A DNA stretch of 55,958 nt from a virus, in the IMG/VR virus record IMGVR_UViG_3300043411_001711, positions 1-55,958 of that record. The stretch is one strand, 5' to 3'. Below, piece after piece: positions 40,377 through 49,096 of this stretch. Below the pieces are notes generated by a model. The model was not told where the DNA came from, made no database searches, and saw nothing but the letters and a program-made list of their open reading frames with translations. Position numbers and translations under genes: made by a program. How positions within the stretch are numbered: position 1 is the first letter of the stretch; each line of letters starts with the position of its first letter.

Positions 40377-40667
40377 ATGTCCCGCGTCATCCAGTTAATT
40401 TCCCACAACCAGCACCTCTTCGCCCTCACCGAATCCGGCGAGATCTTCCAGCTTCGGAAGCGTCGCGTGAAATGCCGTCTCGAGGAGTACTGGAAGAAGC
40501 TCCAATCGCCATGCGACACCACTCAGCCGCAGTCCGAACCTCCGGAGACCTTCACGAAGGCTCGTCCAATACCTCGCCCGAACACCATCGACGTGATGAA
40601 TCCTGCTCCCCGTCGTCCCACGTCGATCGGCTCCGACGGCAACTACCTCCCCCCAACCGGAGACTAA
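40377..40667 (+). CDS. Small hypothetical protein
   Basis: 96 residues. The first 45 look like a small beta domain (SRVIQLISHNQHLFALTESG). The rest is Pro-rich and disordered. Function not recognised. Confidence 0.55.
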   Translation: MSRVIQLISHNQHLFALTESGEIFQLRKRRVKCRLEEYWKKLQSPCDTTQPQSEPPETFTKARPIPRPNTIDVMNPAPRRPTSIGSDGNYLPPTGD

Positions 40668-40671
40668 TCAG

Positions 40672-40944
40672 ATGTCCGGCGGAAAGTTCGACTACATTCA
40701 GTACAGGTTCACGCAGGCGGCGGATGAACTGGAGTCATACATCAGGAAGTGTGAGTCAAGAGAACCAGACGACTATGGAAACGTCGAGGAATACACTCCG
40801 GAAACGCTGGAGAGGTTTCGGGAGTGCGAAGCGACGATTCGTCGAGCGTCGGCGATGCTTCACCGCATTGACTGGTTGGCGTCTGGTGACGATTCCGAAG
40901 GGTCTTTTCACAAAAGGTGGGATCATGAAGTTCCTTCGCCTTAA
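40672..40944 (+). CDS. Conserved phage protein (SGGKFDYxQYR family)
   Basis: 90 residues. The start MSGGKFDYIQYRF followed by an acidic helix is a widely conserved opening of small phage and bacterial proteins of unknown role. Four bases separate it from the preceding gene. Confidence 0.65.
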   Translation: MSGGKFDYIQYRFTQAADELESYIRKCESREPDDYGNVEEYTPETLERFRECEATIRRASAMLHRIDWLASGDDSEGSFHKRWDHEVPSP

Positions 40945-40959
40945 TCAGAGGAGCATCAG

Positions 40960-41103
40960 GTGACTCGCAAGAGACAGGAAAAGTGGCCGAAGATCCCAAG
41001 AAAGAAAAGGGTTCGCCGATCAGCCACGAAAGAACATCGCAACAAGTATGCCGATAAGTCTCAGCATAAACATTCAGCCTATGGCGTACTGGATCAGCAA
41101 TGA
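40960..41103 (+). CDS. Small highly basic protein
   Basis: 47 residues from GTG with GAGGAG upstream, ATGA-coupled to the next gene. About a third Lys/Arg (PRKKRVRRSATKEHRNK), so probably nucleic-acid binding. Confidence 0.5.
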   Translation: MTRKRQEKWPKIPRKKRVRRSATKEHRNKYADKSQHKHSAYGVLDQQ

Positions 41104-41354
41104 ACAACCACCAGATTCTTCCCTGTCCATTCTGCGGATCTCGCGTCGAGATGATCTTCAAGATGGGTGAGTGGGGCTACTCGTCCGACTCGGTATCAAT
41201 TCAATGTAAGCCTTGCGAAATCTTTTTCATGGAGGATGCGGAGAAGTGGGAGCAGGGCAAGGGCACCTATTCGATCCTTGAGCAAGCCGAGAAAAAACTA
41301 TTAGACCGCTGGAACACTCGTTTAGGAAAACTTCAATGCGATTTCTCCTCCTAA
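41100..41354 (+). CDS. Lar-like restriction alleviation protein
   Basis: 84 residues. LPCPFCGSRVEM, then CKPC, then RWNTR is the Lar/restriction-alleviation zinc-ribbon pattern. In Rac prophage Lar reduces type I restriction; many phage relatives are untested. Confidence 0.7.
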   Translation: MNNHQILPCPFCGSRVEMIFKMGEWGYSSDSVSIQCKPCEIFFMEDAEKWEQGKGTYSILEQAEKKLLDRWNTRLGKLQCDFSS

Positions 41355-41599
41355 TCGTCCTCCTGGCCCCATCGCTCCGCGCCGAAACTCCCGGCACCAT
41401 TTTCCGCCCGTATAACCACGCTGGTGCGACTGCCCGCCTACGAGCAGCGTTACATCAGGAACAGCGGCCACCGGAGTATGTTTTTCGCCGTCGCAGTCCG
41501 TCGACGAACAAGCGTCTTGAGCAACGCACGTCGACCTCGACGTACTTCGTACCACCAAAAGGGTTTGCAAACTGCTCTGACGGCAGTTGTCGCCGTTGA
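41336..41599 (+). CDS. Small secreted protein
   Basis: 87 residues with a clear signal peptide (MRFLLLIVLLAPSLRAE) and an Arg-rich mature part ending NCSDGSCRR. Overlaps the previous gene by 19 bases. Function unknown. Confidence 0.6.
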   Translation: MRFLLLIVLLAPSLRAETPGTIFRPYNHAGATARLRAALHQEQRPPEYVFRRRSPSTNKRLEQRTSTSTYFVPPKGFANCSDGSCRR

Positions 41600-41624
41600 A
41601 CCATCAGCCATAATCCTCTACAAT
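41596..41624 (+). promoter_or_regulatory. Candidate promoter
   Basis: TTGAAC, 17 bases, TACAAT, 57 bases before the 41681 gene and ahead of the terminase. Confidence 0.65.
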
Positions 41625-41680
41625 CGAATCTCGCGTCACACTTGCGACAAAAGTCGCGTCATCCACACGAAGGGTTACTT

Positions 41681-41974
41681 ATGTCTAATTTTACGCTTCA
41701 GGTCACAGTTCAGGTCGACGTCCAGAATGCGGAGAACATCCAGCAGGCTCGGGAGTCTGTGTTTGCCCTGTTGTCCGCGCCGAAGGAGTCGAAATCTCGG
41801 AAAGGTCGTCCAGCGTCGGGACCGAAGGCGACTGTGACGGGAGTTCAGATTCCGACACACGGAGGCGTCACGACTCGCACTCGATCACTCGGGACTGCGA
41901 CAGCCGACGAGATCAACGCTGAGCGTCAGGAACTGCAGAGAGAACTCCGCGAAGTCACCGAGACTTCTCCGTAG
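41681..41974 (+). CDS. Small hypothetical protein
   Basis: 97 residues, AAGGGTT upstream. Beta N-terminus (FTLQVTVQVDVQNAEN), a Lys/Ser linker, then an acidic helix. A perfect hairpin follows the stop. Function unknown. Confidence 0.55.
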   Translation: MSNFTLQVTVQVDVQNAENIQQARESVFALLSAPKESKSRKGRPASGPKATVTGVQIPTHGGVTTRTRSLGTATADEINAERQELQRELREVTETSP

Positions 41975-41989
41975 TTTCTGTCTCACGGG

Positions 41990-42015
41990 CGATCCACAAC
42001 CCCCGTTGTGGATCG
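41990..42015 (+). terminator. Perfect 11-bp hairpin
   Basis: CGATCCACAAC, loop CCCC, GTTGTGGATCG, then TCTCTCCC. Strong hairpin with a pyrimidine tail, between the promoter-led gene and the terminase block. Confidence 0.55.
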
Positions 42016-42039
42016 TCTCTCCCAGAAAGCGAGACACAA

Positions 42040-42273
42040 ATGAGCCAGGACGCCTCCGAAGAGGCCTATCAGAACGCGGTGCGTCAGGTGAAGACCCGAA
42101 TCACCGGGATGAATCTCGAATCCGCTAGAAACATCCTGAATCCGGCGGGATGGTCTATTCGTGTACTAAAAACGGAAGATGGGCCGAGAATCGGCACCAG
42201 GGATTTCCGTCGGAACCGACTGAACGTCGAGACTGTGGACGATCGAATTATCAAAGTAATCAGCGTCGGATAA
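42040..42273 (+). CDS. Small I78-like protein
   Basis: 77 residues. The end GPRIGTRDFRRNRLNVETVD resembles the small inhibitor fold (I78-type, DGxxxTxDxRxxRxNV). It sits two bases before the terminase. Could bind a host protease, or be unrelated. Confidence 0.5.
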   Translation: MSQDASEEAYQNAVRQVKTRITGMNLESARNILNPAGWSIRVLKTEDGPRIGTRDFRRNRLNVETVDDRIIKVISVG

Positions 42274-42275
42274 TT

Positions 42276-43721
42276 ATGATCCTCTCCTCCCCCCAGTACC
42301 GTTTTCTCAGCAATCACGCCGAGTGGATCGTCGCTGGGGGTGCAGCGGGAGGCGGCAAGACACACATGATCACGCTGGACCCACTCCGGCACTGCCAGGG
42401 ACCGGGCGCCAACAAGGCGTTTCGAGGGGCGATTTTCCGACGAACGCATCCCCAGTTGACAAATCCCGGCGGTTTGATTGACCACTGCAAGGCGATGTAT
42501 GGGCCGCTGAACGCTCGCTTTAATCACACACGATCAGAGTTTGCGTTTCCGTGCGGCGCTGAGATCAGCATGTCCACATTGCAGTTCGAGAAAGACTTGC
42601 AGAACTTCCAGGGGGCTCAGTTGGACTGGGTGGCCTTCGACGAAGCGACACAGTTTCCGCTGAAGTATGTGCAGTTTCTGTGGAGTCGCGTGCGATCGAA
42701 GTCAGGTATCCGCGGTTCTCTGAGAATGACCTGCAACCCGGACTCAGACTCGTGGATTTTCCCGTTTATCTCCTGGTGGATTAACCTTGAGACGGGATAT
42801 CCCATCAAAGAGCGATCAGGAGTCATTCGGCACTTCAGAAACCTGAACAGTGAACACGATCAGAGCAACGCTCGTTTCATGTGGTACGACGAGCCTCAAT
42901 TTGAAATCGACGAGAAAACGGGGAAGCAAAAATGCGTGACGACCTCCGCGACCTTCATCGGGGCAACACTCGACGACAACGAATTCCTGCAGAAGAGCGA
43001 CCCGGGCTACCGGCAGCGACTGGAGCAGTTGAACGAGCAGGAGAGGGAGCGATTCCTGAATGGCTGTTGGCTGGCGAGTTCAAAAACGGACACAGAATGG
43101 CCTCGCGAGTGTTTCATGGGGGTTACGGTTCCCTTATCGGCCTACCCCGTCCCCGAACATCATGAAGTGGTGCGAATGTTCTCCGTCGACCCGTCCAAGG
43201 GGAAGCACATTCACAAAGGCGACTACTCAGCGATTGTCTGCCTCGCGCAGACATCCACGCACAAATTCATCGACGCGGATATGGCGAGACGACCTCCAGG
43301 ACAGATTGTCAGAGACCTGTTCGAGTTCTGCGACCAACCGCATCACAGGATTCGTCAGGGCGACCTGATTGGCATCGAATCACTGCAGTTTCAGAGTATC
43401 ATGCGGGATCTGATCTACCAGCACGCCCGTGATAACCCGCACTATGCCCTGTCGGCCTTCCTTGCGTCGGGCGGCATAATCATCCCGGTGGAAGATCAGC
43501 TCAAGAAGGAGATGCGAATTCGACGTCTCGACGGACCCATTCGCAACCGAGAACTCCGGTTTCTGGAGAATTCTGGGACGGCCATCCTCCTCTCACAACT
43601 GAAGAATTTTGACGGGATCCCCGGTGTGAATAAACACGACGACGGGCCGGATGCGCTGGACCAGGCGAACCGGATGCCAGTCCACCTTCAGACGTACTAC
43701 GAGAACCTCAGAAAGGCGTGA
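42276..43721 (+). CDS. terL: Terminase large subunit
   Basis: 481 residues from the ATG at 42276. Walker A GGAAGGGKT (21-29), Walker B WVAFDEA (118-124), and the coupling motif MTCNPDS (151-157). RNase H-like nuclease acids are FSVDP (Asp305), GIES (Glu368) and the C-terminal HDDGPDALDQA. It cuts concatemers and pumps DNA into the prohead through the portal. Length and motif order are normal. Confidence 0.9.
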   Translation: MILSSPQYRFLSNHAEWIVAGGAAGGGKTHMITLDPLRHCQGPGANKAFRGAIFRRTHPQLTNPGGLIDHCKAMYGPLNARFNHTRSEFAFPCGAEISMSTLQFEKDLQNFQGAQLDWVAFDEATQFPLKYVQFLWSRVRSKSGIRGSLRMTCNPDSDSWIFPFISWWINLETGYPIKERSGVIRHFRNLNSEHDQSNARFMWYDEPQFEIDEKTGKQKCVTTSATFIGATLDDNEFLQKSDPGYRQRLEQLNEQERERFLNGCWLASSKTDTEWPRECFMGVTVPLSAYPVPEHHEVVRMFSVDPSKGKHIHKGDYSAIVCLAQTSTHKFIDADMARRPPGQIVRDLFEFCDQPHHRIRQGDLIGIESLQFQSIMRDLIYQHARDNPHYALSAFLASGGIIIPVEDQLKKEMRIRRLDGPIRNRELRFLENSGTAILLSQLKNFDGIPGVNKHDDGPDALDQANRMPVHLQTYYENLRKA

Positions 43722-43724
43722 GTA

Positions 43725-43895
43725 ATGCAAAAGTGGGAATACAGGACGGAGTCAATTTCTGCGGCTCTGGCTTACACGGTAGAAGACAAAGCTGATGCGA
43801 TGCTGAATCTTCTCGGCGAGGAGGGTTGGGAGCTTGTTTCGACGGAGTATTTCGTTTCTTCGGTTTGGATGTTCTTCAGAAGGCCAAAGCAATGA
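43725..43895 (+). CDS. DUF4177-like small protein
   Basis: 56 residues. MQKWEYRT, then LLGEEGWELVST, then WMFFRRP is the DUF4177 pattern (short beta-alpha-beta). ATGA-coupled to the next gene. Function of the family unknown. Confidence 0.6.
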   Translation: MQKWEYRTESISAALAYTVEDKADAMLNLLGEEGWELVSTEYFVSSVWMFFRRPKQ

Positions 43896-44071
43896 GTCTC
43901 AGTGGAAAAGCCGGCTGCAAACGCTGCAACAAGGAAAAGATTGACCATCAGCGGATCTTCCTGATCACGATGACGACTTTTTGCGATCAGAGTATGCCAT
44001 TGGGGCTCGAGCCAGGGATCAAGAGTCACTGGTATCGGAGTAGTTATGCGTGGTGGTCGCTCGTTCGCTGA
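43892..44071 (+). CDS. Small Cys-containing protein
   Basis: 59 residues from the coupled ATG. CKRCNKEK may bind zinc. It ends just before the portal promoter. Confidence 0.5.
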   Translation: MSLSGKAGCKRCNKEKIDHQRIFLITMTTFCDQSMPLGLEPGIKSHWYRSSYAWWSLVR

Positions 44072-44079
44072 CGTCTCAC

Positions 44080-44108
44080 ATTGAGTTTCCCTAAAAATCC
44101 CGTATTCT
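44080..44108 (+). promoter_or_regulatory. Candidate late promoter before portal
   Basis: TTGAGT, 17 bases, TATTCT, 19 bases before the portal ATG. It heads the structural operon. Confidence 0.6.
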
Positions 44109-44127
44109 GAAGCCAAGGAGACTTCAG

Positions 44128-45738
44128 ATGACGGCGACGTACCAGAGAACAGGGCGAGAAACCGAGCTTCCCGCCCAGATGGCCATTTCGAACGAGAAGA
44201 TGCTGATTGCAGCCCAGAAAGCCATCACCTCCATGATGGAAGAACTGGGTTCGTCCTGCTCTTCCCAGGCGAATGGCGACGAGAACGTCCATGGTGGCGA
44301 AGAACCGTACGCCACGCTGGAAGACGTGAACTCCGTGATGGTCCTTGGAGATTCTCTGGCCCGAACTCCGTGGGGCACAAACGCGAAGGACAACCGTTCC
44401 TACTACATCGCGGACACCGGTCACGACGTGAAAGTGAAGCCTCGCGCCGAGGGCAGTGCCTCGAAGGAGCAAGTGCTTCGCGTCCAGCAGTTTCTTGAGG
44501 ACTGGATGAAGGAAAACGACTGGAAACCACGCCAGTCGGAGACATCCATCAGGCTCGACAAGCACGGCGAAGCCTGGGACATGCTGTTTTATGACACCGA
44601 CGGCATCCTGCGAGTGAATTTCGGCGAGCCGACGGACCTCACGGAAGATCCGAAGTCGCCCTATTACGCGAATGACGACCCGCAAACGAGCAATCAGCCG
44701 TTTACAGAACTATTCGGCGTTCGTCGCACGAACGACCTCCGGTATCGGCCTGTGTGCTACTGTTTCGACGAGCTCTGGTACAGCGACTTGCGATATGTGT
44801 CGAAGATGGGGCAGTTACCGAACTTCGATGAGATAGAAAATCCATCGACTCGCACTGTGATCCAGCAGCGAAAGCGAAACGTCCTGGCCAACGACCCTCG
44901 CGGGCTGACGATTTACTGGCCAGTCCGCGAAGAACTGATCTTCGCGAAGAAATTGCTGGCGAATCTGATCCGAGTGTCGTCGTTTCAGGCGGCGTTCGGT
45001 GCGATCCGGACGATCAACGCGACCCACAGTCAGGACGCCGTTCGAGAATATCTCGCCAGCGCCCAGACCGGCGGCGGATCATCAGGACAGAGCGAAAAAC
45101 ACGACTTCCCGTCGCCTGCGGTGGTCACCGTGCCGGCGTCGATCAAGTACGAGTTCCCGGAAACCGGCGCTGGAAACGCGAACCACATTGAACTCCTGAT
45201 CAACCTGCTTCGCGCGTGTGCGTCGGGCATGAAGTTGCCCGAGTTTATGCTGACCGCAAACGTATCCGAGGGAAATTTCGCGTCGACGCTGGTCTCAGAA
45301 GGCCCGTTCCACAAGGGAATGAAGTTCGAACAGAGTTTGATGGTCGCGGAGGACGAGCGAATTCTCTGGCAGGCGATGCGATACGCTGCCTCCGTCGGTG
45401 GACTCGGCATCTCATCGGACGACCTGAACGGGATTATGCTGGAAATCAAGCCACCTCGCGTGCAGACGCGGAACCGCATGGAAGACTTCGAGGTTCACAA
45501 GGATCTGTACGACCGCGGGGAGCTCTCCGGCAAGGCCTTAGTCGCTGCTGAAGGATTCGACCGCGAAGCCGAACAAGCCGAGCGAGTCGGCGAACTCGCC
45601 GCAGAACTGGAATTGCCCATTGGATCATCGCTGGCGAAAACTGCGTCGGAGCCAGGCCCAACCCCGGGCAATACTTCCGATCCAATGAAGGAACCAGGCG
45701 TTTCCAAGGGCGATCCGGCTCGTCGTCGCCAAAAATAG
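44128..45738 (+). CDS. Portal protein
   Basis: 536 residues, GGAG upstream. Position directly before the protease and the helical segment GMKLPEFMLTANVSEGNF, which resembles the portal crown/stem joint of siphovirus portals, support the call. A Ser/Gly-rich loop lies at about 311-320. The C-terminus is Pro-rich and disordered. Twelve copies would form the DNA channel. Confidence 0.85.
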   Translation: MTATYQRTGRETELPAQMAISNEKMLIAAQKAITSMMEELGSSCSSQANGDENVHGGEEPYATLEDVNSVMVLGDSLARTPWGTNAKDNRSYYIADTGHDVKVKPRAEGSASKEQVLRVQQFLEDWMKENDWKPRQSETSIRLDKHGEAWDMLFYDTDGILRVNFGEPTDLTEDPKSPYYANDDPQTSNQPFTELFGVRRTNDLRYRPVCYCFDELWYSDLRYVSKMGQLPNFDEIENPSTRTVIQQRKRNVLANDPRGLTIYWPVREELIFAKKLLANLIRVSSFQAAFGAIRTINATHSQDAVREYLASAQTGGGSSGQSEKHDFPSPAVVTVPASIKYEFPETGAGNANHIELLINLLRACASGMKLPEFMLTANVSEGNFASTLVSEGPFHKGMKFEQSLMVAEDERILWQAMRYAASVGGLGISSDDLNGIMLEIKPPRVQTRNRMEDFEVHKDLYDRGELSGKALVAAEGFDREAEQAERVGELAAELELPIGSSLAKTASEPGPTPGNTSDPMKEPGVSKGDPARRRQK

Positions 45739-45823
45739 TTCGAAAAACGGTTGCAAACATCTTGGCAAGAGTTAATCGTGGAGAAAGACAAGTCAAATAG
45801 GCGTGTTTGACAAGGAGTTGGTT

Positions 45824-45883
45824 ATGGGCTGTGGATGTGGTGGTAAGAAAAAGCCGAAGGGCGGCAAAGGCGGAACGAAATGA
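45824..45883 (+). CDS. 19-residue Gly/Lys/Cys mini-protein
   Basis: MGCGCGGKKKPKGGKGGTK from an ATG with AAGGAG upstream; its stop overlaps the protease start (ATGA). The strong site and coupling argue for translation. It may serve only to couple ribosomes to the protease gene, or bind DNA or metal. Confidence 0.5.
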   Translation: MGCGCGGKKKPKGGKGGTK

Positions 45884-46824
45884 CCAAACCTCATGAGATT
45901 CTGGAATCCGAAGACGTCTTCGCAGACGTGACGGAAGCGGGCATCGACCGAGAGAAGGGCATCATCCGGGGTGTGAAACTTCTGGGCCTCCGCAGTAAGA
46001 ACAAGCGAAACTATGACACCCCTGGCGTTCGCAAGAGTGCCATGGAAGCCCTGAAGGGAGCCCAGGTCTTCATCGATCATCCGGCAGTGCCTTCTCAGCC
46101 TCGGTCTTACCGAGACAAGATTGGGGTGGTGGGCCAGAGTGTAAACTTCCTGGAAGGAAAGGGACACTTTGGCGACATTCATTACAACCCGAAGCATCCG
46201 TGTGCGGAGCAGTTCCTGTGGGACGTGCAGAACGCATCGAAGAGCCTCGGAATGAGCGTGAACGCCGTCGTGAAGTCGGGTAAAACTGACAACTACGGCG
46301 ACACAGTGATTGAAGAAGTCCAGTCCATCCGGTCGGTGGACATTGTCAGTAAGCCAGCCACTACGTCTGGCATGTTCGAACATGAGGAAGAGGGGACCGA
46401 CATGGATCTCGAGACTTTGAAGAAGCAGAACGAAGCCACGGAAGCCGAACTGGCCAACACGAAGAAAGCCCATCAGGAATTGATGGACAAGCTGAACGCG
46501 ATGGAGTCAGAGCGAGCCGCCGAGAAGTTGAAGGGCGAAGTGACTTCCGAGTTCACGAAGATTCTCGAAGGAACCGAACTCGCCGATGACGTGCGAGCCT
46601 CCATCGTTGAGTGTGCCTGCGAGATGCAGGAAAGCACTCGCAAGAAATTTGCGGGCGTGATCTCGAAGATCAGCCCGATGTTGATTGAGACCCCGGATGA
46701 CGACGAAGACGGGGATGATGTGACTCCTGCGAAGGAAGAAGTGGAAGAGCAGGTCAAGACTCCTGTCCCACGGAAGCCTCAGCAGAAAACAGGGAAATTC
46801 GACATCGCGTCGATCCTTGGTTGA
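45880..46824 (+). CDS. Prohead protease fused to scaffold
   Basis: 314 residues. N-terminal protease: VFIDHP (His67), SLGMSVNAV (Ser126) and SVDIVSKPA (Asp154) give the His-Ser-Asp set of phage head maturation proteases. Residues about 170-290 are an acidic coiled coil typical of a scaffold. The C-terminus is basic. Directs capsid assembly and then cleaves itself and the capsid delta region. Confidence 0.85.
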   Translation: MTKPHEILESEDVFADVTEAGIDREKGIIRGVKLLGLRSKNKRNYDTPGVRKSAMEALKGAQVFIDHPAVPSQPRSYRDKIGVVGQSVNFLEGKGHFGDIHYNPKHPCAEQFLWDVQNASKSLGMSVNAVVKSGKTDNYGDTVIEEVQSIRSVDIVSKPATTSGMFEHEEEGTDMDLETLKKQNEATEAELANTKKAHQELMDKLNAMESERAAEKLKGEVTSEFTKILEGTELADDVRASIVECACEMQESTRKKFAGVISKISPMLIETPDDDEDGDDVTPAKEEVEEQVKTPVPRKPQQKTGKFDIASILG

Positions 46825-46885
46825 TTCGCGGCGATTGCCGGTTGTGTGTGAAAGATTCTGAGTTCTTGTGATTTGGAGAAGTGCC

Positions 46886-47419
46886 ATGCCTTTGTGCCGC
46901 GACGTAATGCATCAGTACGGTCAGATTCCTGACGGCAACGACATCCAGCCGATGTCACTGCCAGCGACTCTTGTCGACATTTGCCCAGGCGACATGCTGG
47001 GCTCCGACACGACTGACAGCCGACTGGTGGCGAAGCCAATCAGTGCGGATGTGGCGTGGAGTTCAGACCTGGCTGGGACTCGCGTTGCTGCCAAGGCGGC
47101 ATTCAAGGGCGTGGCTCTAGGCGAAATCGACTCCAGCGATGGTGTCTGCAACGACGCTCCGACCTGCATTCCAGTGGCTCGCTATGTCGCCGGATCCAAG
47201 TTCACCAGAGCCTACAAGATTGTCGATGATGCGGGCGCCGCAGCCCCGACGACTTGGGTTCGCGGGCAGGGTTTCACGTTCGCGAAGAACCCGAGCAGCA
47301 ACGCTCTGGTCGACGACTGCATCGTGAAGTCCAGCACTTCCGGTCACATTGTGTTCCGCGCTGTGAAGGACTCTGGTCCTGAGAGCCAGGCGTACGCCGA
47401 AGTCGAATTCGCGGAGTGA
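46886..47419 (+). CDS. Head decoration-like protein
   Basis: 177 residues, GGAGAAG upstream. Beta-rich and Ala-rich, lying between the scaffold and the capsid gene, the usual place for decoration proteins. An N-terminal segment plus a SAxVAWSSDLAGT block fits a trimeric cap protein. Assignment is by context. Confidence 0.65.
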   Translation: MPLCRDVMHQYGQIPDGNDIQPMSLPATLVDICPGDMLGSDTTDSRLVAKPISADVAWSSDLAGTRVAAKAAFKGVALGEIDSSDGVCNDAPTCIPVARYVAGSKFTRAYKIVDDAGAAAPTTWVRGQGFTFAKNPSSNALVDDCIVKSSTSGHIVFRAVKDSGPESQAYAEVEFAE

Positions 47420-47479
47420 GGTTGGTTTTCGCCGTTCTGGCAAACTGAAGTTTTGATCATTTTTTGAGGATAGTGAGTC

Positions 47480-48703
47480 ATGGCGAATCGAAAACTGACC
47501 GAGAAGCTGATTGCAGCCATCAAGAAGCATGGCGACCAGGAAGTTCTCGAGCAACTGGACAAGTCTCTTGAGGCGAAGACGATCAAGGGTCAGGACATCG
47601 ACCTGATCGCCTGCCTTGAGTCGGACTTCGGGCCAAACTGGCGGAACCGCATTGAAAATGCCAACGATGAGGCGATGGAAGCCATCATCACCAGCGGCAC
47701 GTTCAACAAGATGGCCCAGCGAGTCATTCGATTCAGCCTGCAGGAAAATCCTCGCGAAGAGTACAAGTTGACCAACATGGTCGACAGTGAGACTCGCGGT
47801 GAGTGCGAAGAGTCGTTCAAGGATTTCGGGATCTTCTCCGACATCGAAGTTCACGAAGTGTGCGAACTCGAAGCCGGTCCACTGTACGGCGTTTCCAGCG
47901 ATTACCTGGAACATCCGAATGGCAAGGCTGTTGCGGCGGGCTTGGCCTTCACTCGTGAAGCGATGTGCAAGGATCCAAACGGCTACATCATGGCCCAGGT
48001 GCCGAAGTTGGCCGACGCGCACAACAAGTACCGCGAAGAAAAGCTGATCGACGCCTTCATCGGTTACAACGCGACCTACGATCGCAGTGGCACGTTGTAC
48101 GACGTGTACTATGCGGCGGACGCATCCAGCACCCCGTTTGAAGATGGTTCCTCTGGTCCGTGGATCAACGCCGAAGCGACGACTCTGACCTGTCCAGAAG
48201 ATTTTCAGACGATCAAGGATCTGTTCTACGACATGACCGACCTTGTTCACGGTCGACCGATCGAGATGAACACCGACGGTCTGAACGTCATCACGAGCGA
48301 TCAGGAGAGAGACCGATTGCGACCTCTGTTGCTGGCAACCAGTGTGGAACGTGACACGACTTGCCCAGGCAGCGGCGACACGAATCACTTCATGATGACC
48401 CCTGAAGTGGCCAACGGACTGACCTTCAACCCAATGGCTTACAAGCGATTGGTTGACAAGATCGTGGCCCGTTACAGCGTCACGATTGCGGAAGCCCGCA
48501 AGTGGGTCTGGTTGGGTGACATTCGGGCCTTCATGGCATGGGTTTACCAGGTGCGACCGGAAGTTCGACGACTGACTCCGTCTGCTGAGGAGCAACGCAA
48601 ACGCATCGTTGCGATTTACGACAGCTACTCGAAAGGGTATGCTTACGTGAAGAACCCTCAGAAGGGCATCCTGCTCACTGGAGCGTCCAGCGAGTCAGCG
48701 TAA
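47480..48703 (+). CDS. Major capsid protein (HK97-type)
   Basis: 407 residues, GAGGATAG upstream. An N-terminal Lys/Glu-rich helical part (about 1-70) looks like a delta domain. The remainder has the HK97 pattern, including the P-domain end FMAWVYQVRPEVR. An efficient terminator follows the gene. Confidence 0.85.
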   Translation: MANRKLTEKLIAAIKKHGDQEVLEQLDKSLEAKTIKGQDIDLIACLESDFGPNWRNRIENANDEAMEAIITSGTFNKMAQRVIRFSLQENPREEYKLTNMVDSETRGECEESFKDFGIFSDIEVHEVCELEAGPLYGVSSDYLEHPNGKAVAAGLAFTREAMCKDPNGYIMAQVPKLADAHNKYREEKLIDAFIGYNATYDRSGTLYDVYYAADASSTPFEDGSSGPWINAEATTLTCPEDFQTIKDLFYDMTDLVHGRPIEMNTDGLNVITSDQERDRLRPLLLATSVERDTTCPGSGDTNHFMMTPEVANGLTFNPMAYKRLVDKIVARYSVTIAEARKWVWLGDIRAFMAWVYQVRPEVRRLTPSAEEQRKRIVAIYDSYSKGYAYVKNPQKGILLTGASSESA

Positions 48704-48730
48704 TTCATAGGCCCGAGGCCAAAGTTCTGA

Positions 48731-48765
48731 GGGTGCGACTGCTTCTGGTGGTCGCACCCTTTTTT
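48731..48765 (+). terminator. Intrinsic terminator after capsid gene
   Basis: GGGTGCGAC pairs with GTCGCACCC around an 11-base loop, followed by six T residues. It would trim transcription after the most needed late gene. Confidence 0.9.
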
Positions 48766-48781
48766 GCGTCTGGAGGAATGT

Positions 48782-49093
48782 ATGTCGAGTTCCAAGATTT
48801 GGGTCATGCGAATGCCTGGTGGTCCTTCGCGAATCGTGAAGTCAGAGATTCTGCTGACGGAAGATGCGGCCAAGGAAGCTTATGCGGGCTCGTTCGCTCA
48901 CAAGCATGCGAAGTGCCTGCTGGATAAAGAAGCCGTCTGGCCGCTGTGCAAGGCGATTACGGAGCAGGAGATGACAGCGAAGTATTCCTCTTTGCTGCAG
49001 CCGTCGTTAAGAACAGGACTGGCGAAGAACCTCGTCGAGGTCGCAGCCCCTGTGAAGGCCGAGAAAAAGAAGCCTGTTCCTGCCGGAGTGTGA
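48782..49093 (+). CDS. Hypothetical head-region protein
   Basis: 103 residues, GGAGGA upstream. Helical, Ala/Lys-rich with a Lys-rich C-terminus. First gene after the capsid terminator. Function unknown. Confidence 0.6.
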   Translation: MSSSKIWVMRMPGGPSRIVKSEILLTEDAAKEAYAGSFAHKHAKCLLDKEAVWPLCKAITEQEMTAKYSSLLQPSLRTGLAKNLVEVAAPVKAEKKKPVPAGV

Positions 49094-49096
49094 TCG

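Noticed and set aside
40159-40398. 79-codon plus frame across the hairpin after the GP88-like gene
   Set aside because: Runs through a perfect hairpin and has random composition.
47117-48595. 492-codon minus-strand open frame
   Set aside because: Antisense to the capsid gene. The plus frame has capsid motifs and a Shine-Dalgarno; this frame has none.
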